A stretch of 64,000 nucleotides of DNA from Sphaerospermopsis torques-reginae ITEP-024 (lineage in GTDB: Bacteria > Cyanobacteriota > Cyanobacteriia > Cyanobacteriales > Nostocaceae): the NCBI RefSeq assembly GCF_019598945.1, contig NZ_CP080598.1, positions 4,030,001 through 4,094,000 on the forward strand, in the 5' to 3' direction. Position numbers and translations under genes: made by a program. This document shows, in pieces, positions 1-7,626 of the stretch; the stretch's first letter is position 1; each line of letters opens with the position of its first letter. A model generated the notes under the pieces. The model was not told the origin of the DNA, made no database searches, and was given only the letters and a program-made list of their open reading frames with translations.

Positions 1-1317
1 GGCAAAGGTTTTAGGTGTGGCAGCTTCTACATAAATGATGGTTTCTGGTTTTAAATAGAAATATTGGGAAAGTTTAGAAATTGCATCTTGGGTAAATTTT
101 TCTTTTAATTCTTGATAGTTTTCTGTATGCCACCACTGGGTAAAATCAACAAATGATGAAGCGATAATTGTCGCTTTTCCTGTTGGTGCGCGGCCATCTC
201 CTTCATGACTAACAGAGACAAACAAGGAGTTATTTTCCCCAATTGGTCCATTAATATCATACATGAATTGGAGATGGGGCGGACAATCATAAGGAATTGC
301 ACTTTTATCAACACCGATATAAACCACAAATGCACCAGAAGCTGGGGGTAATTTTTCTACTCTGTGTTTATATCCTGATGGTGCTTTTTCTCCTAATAAT
401 CTTACTAAGTCTTGTACAGTGACGTTAGCAATTACATGATCTGCTTTTTCTGTCCAAACTTCTCCGGTTTTTTGATTTCTAATTACTACACCGTTAGCTT
501 GACCATTTTCTACATTAATTTTTTCTACGGTGTGACGCATTAATAATTTACCACCGTCTCTTTCTAAGGATTCTACAAGGCGATCGCTCAATACTTGCAT
601 ACTTCCCTGTAAATGATATAATCCTTGGGGAGATTGGGATACACTCAATGCTGTTGCTGCATAAAGTAAAGCTGTTTCTTCTGCACTGACTTGGGAATAT
701 AATTTCAGTTGTAAATCTAAAAATGTCCGCAGTCTTTGATCATTACCTAAACCATATAATCTTAAAGCATCTCCCACAGTCATAAAAGTGAAAGGTGCAG
801 TAATTAATGTATTCGGACGTAATGCTTTTGTTAACTGGAAAAGATCCCATAAATTACGCGGAGGTAACACCGGATCACGTCCTTGAAATTCCCAACTAGC
901 TTTAAATAAAGTTGCTAATAATTGCCAGAATGGTTCACTTCCAGGAAACTGTTTTTGTCTTTCTTCCTGCCATTTTTGGGGATCTCGCCAAACATTAATA
1001 GGTGTATTTTCTCCGGGTAAAAACACCGCACAAGCAGGATCGCAAGGCGTAGCTGCTGGTAATTCTATCTTCAATTCTGAGAAAATACGATGATGTATTC
1101 CCCCAGGTTCTAACCCTGCAACTTGAGTTGCACCCACATCAAAGGTAAAACCCTGACGTTTAAAGGTGGAAGCACAACCACCGGGAACTAAAGCTTGATC
1201 GAGGGTTAAAACGCTATAACCTCTGTGCGCTAATAATGCTGCGGTGGTTAGTCCACCGATACCAGCACCGACGACGATCACACGGGTTTGGTTTTTGTTG
1301 AGGGATAAGCTAGGCAT
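1..1317 (-). CDS. crtD: Carotenoid C-3',4' desaturase, CrtD-like (3' end off the window)
   Basis: This is an FAD-dependent carotenoid desaturase/isomerase-family enzyme. The frame is open from the window edge to an ATG at 1315-1317, giving 439 codons with the C-terminus missing. The N-terminus carries a dinucleotide-binding fold (VVGAGIGGLTTAALLAHRG, about residues 15-33), followed by the LVPGGCASTFKRQGF segment typical of CrtI/CrtISO/CrtD proteins. Overall wording (DVGATQVAGLEPGGIHH) matches what I recall of cyanobacterial CrtD, which makes the end-group double bond of myxol-type carotenoid glycosides at the membrane. Family membership is clear. The choice of CrtD over CrtISO (CrtH) is from memory of the sequences and is less certain. 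It faces away from its neighbour, from which it is separated by a heptamer repeat array. Confidence 0.75.
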   Translation of the reverse strand, partial: MPSLSLNKNQTRVIVVGAGIGGLTTAALLAHRGYSVLTLDQALVPGGCASTFKRQGFTFDVGATQVAGLEPGGIHHRIFSELKIELPAATPCDPACAVFLPGENTPINVWRDPQKWQEERQKQFPGSEPFWQLLATLFKASWEFQGRDPVLPPRNLWDLFQLTKALRPNTLITAPFTFMTVGDALRLYGLGNDQRLRTFLDLQLKLYSQVSAEETALLYAATALSVSQSPQGLYHLQGSMQVLSDRLVESLERDGGKLLMRHTVEKINVENGQANGVVIRNQKTGEVWTEKADHVIANVTVQDLVRLLGEKAPSGYKHRVEKLPPASGAFVVYIGVDKSAIPYDCPPHLQFMYDINGPIGENNSLFVSVSHEGDGRAPTGKATIIASSFVDFTQWWHTENYQELKEKFTQDAISKLSQYFYLKPETIIYVEAATPKTFA

Positions 1318-1400
1318 GAATACCTGTTTTACAATTCTTAATATTACTACTCATAATTTTACATAATTTTCAATTCAGTCTGGTGATGTGGAATATATTT

Positions 1401-1456
1401 CTGTCACCTGTCACCTGTCACCTGTCACCTGTCACCTATCACCTATCACCTATGAC
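1401..1456. repeat. Tandem heptamer array (TCACCTG/TCACCTA)n
   Basis: Five or more TCACCTG units pass into TCACCTA units. They lie between the divergent crtD-like gene and the gene at 1504. This is the short-tandemly-repeated-repetitive (STRR) type known from heterocystous cyanobacteria. The same heptamer recurs at 32883, 38326 (reverse complement) and 56690. Confidence 0.9.
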
Positions 1457-1503
1457 TTTGTGATACAGTATTTCTGTTTTAATAAAAATAGGCAAAATTA
1501 AAC

Positions 1504-2226
1504 ATGAGTAAAAATTTTGAAATTCAAGAATTAGCGATCGCTATCACTGCTAAAAATTTGAATCACACAGTGATTACCCCTGACTTTTTGAAATATACTG
1601 GTATAGTTCCCGCAGATTGGGAATTAGCGAGAGAGCCTGTTTTTAACAATTTTGTAGTGCAGATTTTTTACAAAACTGGTGTAGGAATAGTTGCCCAGCC
1701 TAATAGTATAACCGTAGTAGAGGCTACAGGTACAAAACCAGCAGCAGAAATTCAAGTTGCTAAAATTACTCATCAGTTATTAGAAAAACTCTCGCAAGTT
1801 GAGTATGAACGAGTAGGAATTAACCCCAGAGGCTTTGTGATTTTTAACTCCGATGCAGAAGCCTATCAATACATTCATGGTAAACTTTTAGCACCTGGTT
1901 CATGGCAAGAATTTGAAAGTGCAAAAGTGAATGCGTCCTTGCAGTTAAGTTATCCTTTAAAAAGAGGAATACTGAATTTAAGTATTAACCAAGCAAATGT
2001 GCAGTTTCCTGATAAAGTAGCAGCGGCAATTTTGTTTTCTGGTAACTTCAACTATTCCTTATTAGGAAATACTCCGGCTGAGAAATTACAAGATTTGCAA
2101 ACAATAATTCAAAATTGGCAAGATTCAGTTAAGACATTTCAAAAACTGTTGTCAGATAAATTTTTCCCAAGTTCTGCGGCAGCACCAAACAACATTTCTG
2201 TTTTTCCAACAACGGCGAAAAGCTGA
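1504..2226 (+). CDS. Hypothetical protein, cyanobacterial type
   Basis: A 240-residue protein that I do not recognise as a named family. The ATG at 1504 is the only sensible start, though no strong ribosome binding site is seen. There is no signal peptide or membrane segment. The sequence looks like a soluble alpha/beta protein, with a repeated pattern of short hydrophobic strands in the first 120 residues (for example FNNFVVQIFYKTGVGIVAQ) and a Ser/Ala/Pro-rich tail after residue 220. It ends 76 bases before the ATPase gene on the same strand, so co-transcription with the ATPase/nuclease pair is possible. That is inference from spacing only. Confidence 0.7.
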   Translation: MSKNFEIQELAIAITAKNLNHTVITPDFLKYTGIVPADWELAREPVFNNFVVQIFYKTGVGIVAQPNSITVVEATGTKPAAEIQVAKITHQLLEKLSQVEYERVGINPRGFVIFNSDAEAYQYIHGKLLAPGSWQEFESAKVNASLQLSYPLKRGILNLSINQANVQFPDKVAAAILFSGNFNYSLLGNTPAEKLQDLQTIIQNWQDSVKTFQKLLSDKFFPSSAAAPNNISVFPTTAKS

Positions 2227-2302
2227 TAAGATATTAGTCTAGTTATTGTGGGGTGGAACTAAAAAACCACCCTTGTATATTTCATTACTTTGTAAGGATA
2301 AT

Positions 2303-3694
2303 ATGTTAAAAACAAAAGTCTTTTTGGAGAATTTTGGAGTAATCAAACAAGGTAACTTAGAGTTAAATAATTTAACATTACTCTGTGGAGCAAACAATAC
2401 AGCTAAAACCTATGTAATGTATTCTTTATATTCACTCGTTGATTATGATTTTGAAGTCAAGTTTAATTTTGTTGAGAACATTCTGAATAAATTAATAGAG
2501 GATAAAGTTGGTCAATATGATTTTGGACAGTTGATAACTGAAAACTTAGATAACATTTCCCAAGAAATATCACAGGGTCTTTATAAATTTCTACCTACTT
2601 TATTTGCAACAGAACCAGATGAATTTCAGAATACTCGGATTAAAATAGAACTTGATGCTGATTTAATTTTAAACAATATTACTAATTATCAATGGCAACG
2701 TCGTTTAAGTTTAGGAAAGAAAGAATCGGATTGGTTTTTAGACATTCAGAAACCAGAAAATAACACACAAGTAACTTTGACAATGCAGGATAAAGGAATT
2801 CAAATTCCTCATCAATTATTAATAGAAATAATTTCTAATACTATCAATCGTTTAATTTTTAACAAAAGCAACAACCAAAATAATCAAACTTGCTTTTTAC
2901 TTCCTGCTGAACGTGCAGGACTAGCTTTATTTTTTAAAGAGTTGTCAAGTATTCGTAACCGTCTCTTACATCATGCACAGAAGGATAATATTGATCCTAT
3001 GGAGGTATTAAAAGATATTATTCACTCTCGATATGCAAAACCCATTTCTGATCATATTGAATTTTTGAATGATTTAAACAACACTAAAAAGCGAAAAAGT
3101 GATTTTCAAACACAAACCCAGTATATTCATACAAAAATTATCAATGGTAAATATGAAATAGATCGTTATGGAGATATTTTCTTTAAACCTCATAGAAGTA
3201 AAAATAAAAAAATGCCTTTACATTTTACTTCTTCAACAGTAAAAACTCTATTTAGCTTCGTTTTTTATCTGGAACATATTGCTCAACCAGGAGATTATTT
3301 AATGATTGATGAACCAGAATTAAGTTTACATCCAGATAATCAAAGAAATTTAGCAAGAGTGTTAGCAAAATTAGTGAATAGTGGTATTAAAGTAGTAGTA
3401 AGTACCCATAGTCCCTATTTTGTCCGTGAATTAAATAACTTGATTATGTTAAACAAATCATTTACTAAAGCTGATGAATTAAGAAGGCGGTATGGTTATG
3501 AACCAGATGAAAGTTTAAATCCTGAAAAAGTATCTGCTTATCTATTTAGTGATAACACTATTAATCAGATGGAAATTGATCACGATGAAGGTATTATTGC
3601 AGAAACATTTGATGCAGTGATTAACAATCTTAATCAGTCTTCCAATGATATTTACTATGCTTCTCAAGAAGAGGAAGATTGGGATGCAGAGTAA
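2303..3694 (+). CDS. OLD-type AAA ATPase of a two-gene module
   Basis: A 463-residue P-loop ATPase of the SMC/OLD-like AAA_15/AAA_21 group. I chose the ATG at 2303 because it has a TAAGGA ribosome binding site just upstream and starts directly on the first strand (KTKVFLENFGVI); an ATG at 2246 would add 19 unlikely residues. The Walker A is GANNTAKT (about residues 29-36), where the glycine before the lysine is replaced by alanine. Walker B is LMIDEPELSLHP (from about residue 333), followed by a VVSTHSPYFVREL switch-His segment near residue 366. These are the hallmarks of ATPases paired with nuclease or toxin effectors in phage defence. The 3' end overlaps the next gene by 11 bases, so the two are translationally coupled. 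The alanine in Walker A could weaken ATP hydrolysis. Confidence 0.85.
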   Translation: MLKTKVFLENFGVIKQGNLELNNLTLLCGANNTAKTYVMYSLYSLVDYDFEVKFNFVENILNKLIEDKVGQYDFGQLITENLDNISQEISQGLYKFLPTLFATEPDEFQNTRIKIELDADLILNNITNYQWQRRLSLGKKESDWFLDIQKPENNTQVTLTMQDKGIQIPHQLLIEIISNTINRLIFNKSNNQNNQTCFLLPAERAGLALFFKELSSIRNRLLHHAQKDNIDPMEVLKDIIHSRYAKPISDHIEFLNDLNNTKKRKSDFQTQTQYIHTKIINGKYEIDRYGDIFFKPHRSKNKKMPLHFTSSTVKTLFSFVFYLEHIAQPGDYLMIDEPELSLHPDNQRNLARVLAKLVNSGIKVVVSTHSPYFVRELNNLIMLNKSFTKADELRRRYGYEPDESLNPEKVSAYLFSDNTINQMEIDHDEGIIAETFDAVINNLNQSSNDIYYASQEEEDWDAE

Positions 3695-4271
3695 AAGATT
3701 AATTGATTTAGTGAAACAGGTAATTACAGAAGACTTACATTTAAATATAAATGAAGCTGGCTGTATCTTAATTGAAGAGAAACACAAAGACGCAAAATGT
3801 CGTCAAATCGTAATAAAATGGAAAACATCAATACCTTATTTTGGATTTTCCCTGGATTTACCTAAGCAAGAAGAGAAGCATGATCCTGTATATCCTTTTT
3901 TTAATCCCCAATATCCAGATATTTGCAACAAAAATGATGCTATTTTATTTTTACAAAAATCGAAGATAACTTATGTTTTTTTGATAGAAATGAAATCAGG
4001 AAATCCTAAAGGCTATTTGCAACAATTAAAATCCGCAAAAATTTTTGTTGAATTTGTTTTACAACGTATGCAAATTTTTCATAAAGACATTAATACCCAA
4101 GTAGAATTTAGAGGAATATTATTTTCATGTCGTCGCACACCCGATGAAGGAACAACTAAAAAGCAAAAAATTACATTTGAAGATAGAAATGGTTTGTTAA
4201 TTTCAGAAAATCCTGGTAACAATACTTATTACGTACAACAATTTTTAGCTAACTTAGATAATATTGTTTAA
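3684..4271 (+). CDS. Putative PD-(D/E)XK nuclease partner of the ATPase
   Basis: A 195-residue protein that begins inside the ATPase gene. The ATG at 3684 follows GAGGAAG at 3671; an earlier ATG at 3645 in the same frame is less likely. I do not recognise a named family. A candidate PD-(D/E)XK active site is visible: Asp85 (CNKND), then Glu102-Met103-Lys104 in a hydrophobic strand (TYVFLIEMKSG), followed by a helix with Gln and Lys (YLQQLKSAK). This is the D-x(16)-ExK-then-helix layout of restriction-endonuclease-like folds. The 11-base overlap with an OLD-like ATPase makes an effector role in defence plausible. That is inference, and a non-nuclease protein with a chance ExK is possible. Confidence 0.75.
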   Translation: MQSKRLIDLVKQVITEDLHLNINEAGCILIEEKHKDAKCRQIVIKWKTSIPYFGFSLDLPKQEEKHDPVYPFFNPQYPDICNKNDAILFLQKSKITYVFLIEMKSGNPKGYLQQLKSAKIFVEFVLQRMQIFHKDINTQVEFRGILFSCRRTPDEGTTKKQKITFEDRNGLLISENPGNNTYYVQQFLANLDNIV

Positions 4272-4438
4272 GTTTTAGCTAGTAAATAAGAAAAATTACA
4301 CAAATTCAAAATTAGGATAATTATGTTTCCTTCTTTGAAACTAACTAAAAACATCCCCCACAACTCCCCCAACCCAGACCACTGCTAACACCATCAAAGG
4401 CGTTGTAAGATATAAGCAGTAACATAGCCCTCACCACT

Positions 4439-5725
4439 ATGACATCAACTCTGTTAAAATCTCCACGCCTTCACGCGCCCAAGGTGCATCCTCTACCCAA
4501 CGGTTTAACCATTATTGCCGAGCAAATGCCCGTAGAAGCAGTTAACCTAAATGTATGGGTAAAAATCGGTTCTGCTGTGGAGTCAGATGCTATCAACGGG
4601 ATGGCTCACTTTTTAGAGCATATTGTATTTAAAGGTACAGAAAAACTAGCCAGTGGTGAGTTTGAACGTCGCATTGAAGAAAGAGGTGCAGTAACAAATG
4701 CAGCCACCAGCCAAGATTATACACATTTTTATATCACTACTGCCCCTAAAGATTTTGCAGAATTAGCACCACTGCAAATAGATGTAGTGTGTAATCCTAG
4801 CATTCCTCAAGAAGCTTTTGAAAGAGAAAGATTAGTAGTTTTAGAAGAAATTAGACGTTCAGAAGATAATCCCAGAAGGCGCATTTATCGGCACACAATG
4901 GAAACCGCTTTTGATGTTTTACCCTATCGTCGTCCGGTACTCGGTCCAGAAGCGGTAATATCCCAAGTTACACCTCAACAAATGCGAGAATTTCATCAAA
5001 CTTGGTATCAACCATCTTCTATAACTGCGGTTGCTGTGGGTAATTTACCAGTGGAAGAATTAATAGAAATTGTGGCTGAGGGATTTGAAAAAAATAGTCA
5101 AAAAGCACAAAGCTTAACATCAAAAAATCAACATTTAACAGGTGTTACAGAACCAGCATTTACAGAAATTGTGCGTCGGGAATTTATTGATGAAAGTCTG
5201 CAACAAGCCCGGTTAATAATATTATGGCGAGTACCTGGATTAATTGATTTAAATGACACTTATGCTTTAGATGTGATAGCGGGAATTTTAGGACATGGAA
5301 GGACATCTAGATTAGTCCATGATTTACGGGAAGAAAAAGGAATAGTTTCTTCAATTTCTGTGAGTAATAGTAATTATAAACTCCAAGGAGTATTTACAAT
5401 TTCTGCTAAATGTGACGTAGAAAATTTACCAGCAGTAGAAACAGCAATCATTGAACATTTGGAAAAACTACATACAGAATTAGTCAAAGAATCAGAAATT
5501 GCCCGTGTACAAAGAAGAGTGGCAAATAGGTTTATTTTTGGCAATGAAACACCAAGCGATCGCTCTGGTTTATATGGTTATTATCAATCTTTAATTGGTG
5601 ACTTAGAACCAGCATTTAATTATCCCCAATACATCCAAAAGCAAGACGAAAATCATTTAATGCAAGCTGTCCAAAAATATCTTTCACCCTCAGCTTATGC
5701 TGTAGTTGTCATCAAACCACATTAG
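4439..5725 (+). CDS. M16-family zinc metallopeptidase (processing-peptidase type)
   Basis: A 428-residue insulinase/mitochondrial-processing-peptidase-like protease. The inverted zinc motif HxxEH is intact at His57-Phe-Leu-Glu60-His61 (GMAHFLEHIVFKGT). The third ligand is a glutamate near residue 136-137 (VVLEEIRRSEDNP), at the usual distance. The C-terminal half is the second M16 fold, without a motif (HGRTSRLVHDLREEKG). Length fits the single-unit 45-50 kDa class. No signal peptide is seen, so it is probably cytoplasmic or peripheral. Many cyanobacteria have two M16 genes side by side; only one is present here. Substrate is unknown. Confidence 0.92.
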   Translation: MTSTLLKSPRLHAPKVHPLPNGLTIIAEQMPVEAVNLNVWVKIGSAVESDAINGMAHFLEHIVFKGTEKLASGEFERRIEERGAVTNAATSQDYTHFYITTAPKDFAELAPLQIDVVCNPSIPQEAFERERLVVLEEIRRSEDNPRRRIYRHTMETAFDVLPYRRPVLGPEAVISQVTPQQMREFHQTWYQPSSITAVAVGNLPVEELIEIVAEGFEKNSQKAQSLTSKNQHLTGVTEPAFTEIVRREFIDESLQQARLIILWRVPGLIDLNDTYALDVIAGILGHGRTSRLVHDLREEKGIVSSISVSNSNYKLQGVFTISAKCDVENLPAVETAIIEHLEKLHTELVKESEIARVQRRVANRFIFGNETPSDRSGLYGYYQSLIGDLEPAFNYPQYIQKQDENHLMQAVQKYLSPSAYAVVVIKPH

Positions 5726-5869
5726 TGGTAATTGGTGATTGGTAATTGGTAATTGGTAATTGGTAACTGTTAATATAGTATTCTATTCTATAACTTGTAC
5801 TTCTTACTAATAACCAATAATCAATAACTAATAACTAATAACTAATAACTAATAACCAAGAACTAATAC
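5725..5869. repeat. Two heptamer arrays, GGTAATT and AATAACT
   Basis: Between the M16 peptidase and the kinase-like gene lie a (TGGTAAT)n run at about 5725-5768 and an (AATAACT)n run at about 5806-5869. They almost fill the intergenic gap. The first abuts the peptidase stop codon and the second ends just before the next start. No promoter is obvious. Confidence 0.85.
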
Positions 5870-5875
5870 AAAACT

Positions 5876-6748
5876 ATGATTTGGCAAGAAATAGATCACC
5901 ACATAAGTCAAGTAACAGGACAAAAATTTCAAACCTCTCAACATTCATCTGTAAGCGGTGGTTGTATTAATCAAGGTTATGCCATTAGTAATGATAAAAT
6001 CACCTACTTCGTGAAACTCAACAAAGCTACTCAGGGAGAAATGTTTGCAGCAGAAATGCTGGGTTTACAACAAATGTATGAAACCAAAACTATCCGTGTT
6101 CCTAAACCTGTATGTTGGGGAAATACAAATAATTCTAGTTATATAGTATTAGAATGGCTAGAAATGAACGGTGGTAATAACAAATCTTGGCAACAAATGG
6201 GACGAAACCTAGCAGAAATGCACAAAACCATTAGTAAAAAAGGTTTCGGTTGGGATCTGAATAATACTATTGGTTCTACACCCCAAATTAATACTTGGAA
6301 ATCTGACTGGAGAGAATTTTATACAGAACATCGTTTAGGTTATCAATTTCAACTAGCAAAGCGACGGGGAGGGCGTTTTCCTTTACAAGATAAATTAATA
6401 GATGCTATCCCAAAATTATTAGCAAATCATCATGTTGAACCAGCTTTAGTACATGGTGATTTATGGGGAGGAAATGCTGGATTTACTATTGATGGTGAAC
6501 CTGTGATTTTTGATCCAGCAACTTATTTTGGCGATCGAGAAGTTGATATTGCCATGACAGAATTATTTGGCGGTTTTCCAGCAGCTTTTTATCAAGGATA
6601 TCAAGAAGTAATTCCCTTAGAGGAGGGTTATGAAGAAAGAAAAACCCTTTATAATTTATATCATATTTTAAATCATTTTAATTTATTTGGTGGTGGTTAT
6701 GCTTCCCAAGCAAACAGTATGATTGAGCGAATTTTGCGGAATATGTAA
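5876..6748 (+). CDS. Fructosamine/ketosamine-3-kinase family protein
   Basis: A 290-residue protein of the fructosamine kinase family, related to aminoglycoside phosphotransferases. These cytoplasmic enzymes phosphorylate sugar-protein adducts (ketosamines) so that they fall apart, a protein-repair role. The N-lobe has the HSSVSGGCINQGY segment that holds ATP. The catalytic loop is HGDLWGGNAGF (His193, Asp195), and the metal-binding FDPATYFGDREVD follows near residue 213. The C-terminus (YNLYHILNHFNLFGGGY) is typical of the family. Length is normal. Substrate in cyanobacteria is not known to me. Confidence 0.9.
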   Translation: MIWQEIDHHISQVTGQKFQTSQHSSVSGGCINQGYAISNDKITYFVKLNKATQGEMFAAEMLGLQQMYETKTIRVPKPVCWGNTNNSSYIVLEWLEMNGGNNKSWQQMGRNLAEMHKTISKKGFGWDLNNTIGSTPQINTWKSDWREFYTEHRLGYQFQLAKRRGGRFPLQDKLIDAIPKLLANHHVEPALVHGDLWGGNAGFTIDGEPVIFDPATYFGDREVDIAMTELFGGFPAAFYQGYQEVIPLEEGYEERKTLYNLYHILNHFNLFGGGYASQANSMIERILRNM

Positions 6749-6773
6749 AATTTAGATTTTCATCAAAAATAAG

Positions 6774-6847
6774 ATCCCCGACTTCTTTTTGATTTGGCAA
6801 ATCAAATCAATAAATAATAAAATCAATTGAATTTAGAAGTCGGGGAT
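6774..6847. repeat. Short element with 13-bp perfect terminal inverted repeats
   Basis: ATCCCCGACTTCT at 6774-6786 is answered by its exact reverse complement at 6835-6847, with 48 bases of AT-rich sequence between. A second, related copy is at 26114-26176. It lies downstream of the kinase-like gene and just before the oxygenase start. It could act as a transcript-end hairpin or be a tiny mobile repeat. Confidence 0.8.
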
Positions 6848-6875
6848 ATGGGTAATTAATTTATGAATTAACAAC

Positions 6876-7496
6876 ATGAAATACTATCAACTACAAACAA
6901 ATGTTTTACCTAATAATTACCTCAATGATTTGTGGGGTGAAATCCAATCTAGTCCTTACTTTGCTATCAACAATCTCAACCGTGATTTTATCAACACTAA
7001 AGGATTCTCTGTGGTTTTTCAACGTCAAGGATTAACCACAGTGGAAAACAAATTTCCCTTTTTCAAACCTTATTTAGATTTAGCACTGCAACCTAATTGT
7101 AATGCTTTTTATCTTAATCCTTTATTGTTAAAAGAAGGTTCTCGTGTTGATCCACATATAGATCGTTCTTTGCGTTCTTATTGTAAAACCATTGAACCAC
7201 CAAACCTAGTTAGTGTTCTTTATGTGCGAGTACCGGAAAACATGGAAGGGGGAGAATTAGTTTTAAAATCAGCAAAAAGACAAATTGGACAAATCAAACC
7301 CCAAGCTAATACCCTAGTTTACTTTCAAGGCGATTTAACCCATTCTGTTAACGCTGTGAAAACTCCCGGAAATCGCCTAAGTTTAGTTTGTGAGCAGTAT
7401 AATTTAACTGAGGATGAATTAGAGGAAATTCCAGTATTTACCTTAGAATCAAGAGCTAGTCAATCTGCACATAAAAAACGAAAATATGGCTATTAG
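6876..7496 (+). CDS. 2OG-Fe(II) oxygenase superfamily protein
   Basis: A 206-residue non-haem iron dioxygenase-like protein. The iron-binding facial triad is readable: His94 and Asp96 (VDPHIDRSLRSY) and a distal His156 (GDLTHSV). It is followed by Arg167 (NRLSLVCEQY), the usual 2-oxoglutarate salt-bridge residue. The spacing fits prolyl-hydroxylase-type 2OG oxygenases. The C-terminal 25 residues are charged and probably flexible (HKKRKYGY). Start is the ATG at 6876. Substrate cannot be told from the sequence; protein, nucleic acid or small-molecule hydroxylation are all possible. Confidence 0.82.
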   Translation: MKYYQLQTNVLPNNYLNDLWGEIQSSPYFAINNLNRDFINTKGFSVVFQRQGLTTVENKFPFFKPYLDLALQPNCNAFYLNPLLLKEGSRVDPHIDRSLRSYCKTIEPPNLVSVLYVRVPENMEGGELVLKSAKRQIGQIKPQANTLVYFQGDLTHSVNAVKTPGNRLSLVCEQYNLTEDELEEIPVFTLESRASQSAHKKRKYGY

Positions 7497-7510
7497 AGAT
7501 TGGGTAATTC

Positions 7511-7553
<43 letters not shown>

Positions 7554-7626
7554 CAGGAAACATCCCATAGTTACATCGTCAAAGTATCTGATATACATTG
7601 GGAAAGGATCTCGCGTGTAACGTTTC

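Noticed and set aside
1401-1456. Tandem short repeats as a CRISPR array
   Set aside because: Units are seven bases in direct tandem without spacers; the same holds for all other arrays in the window.
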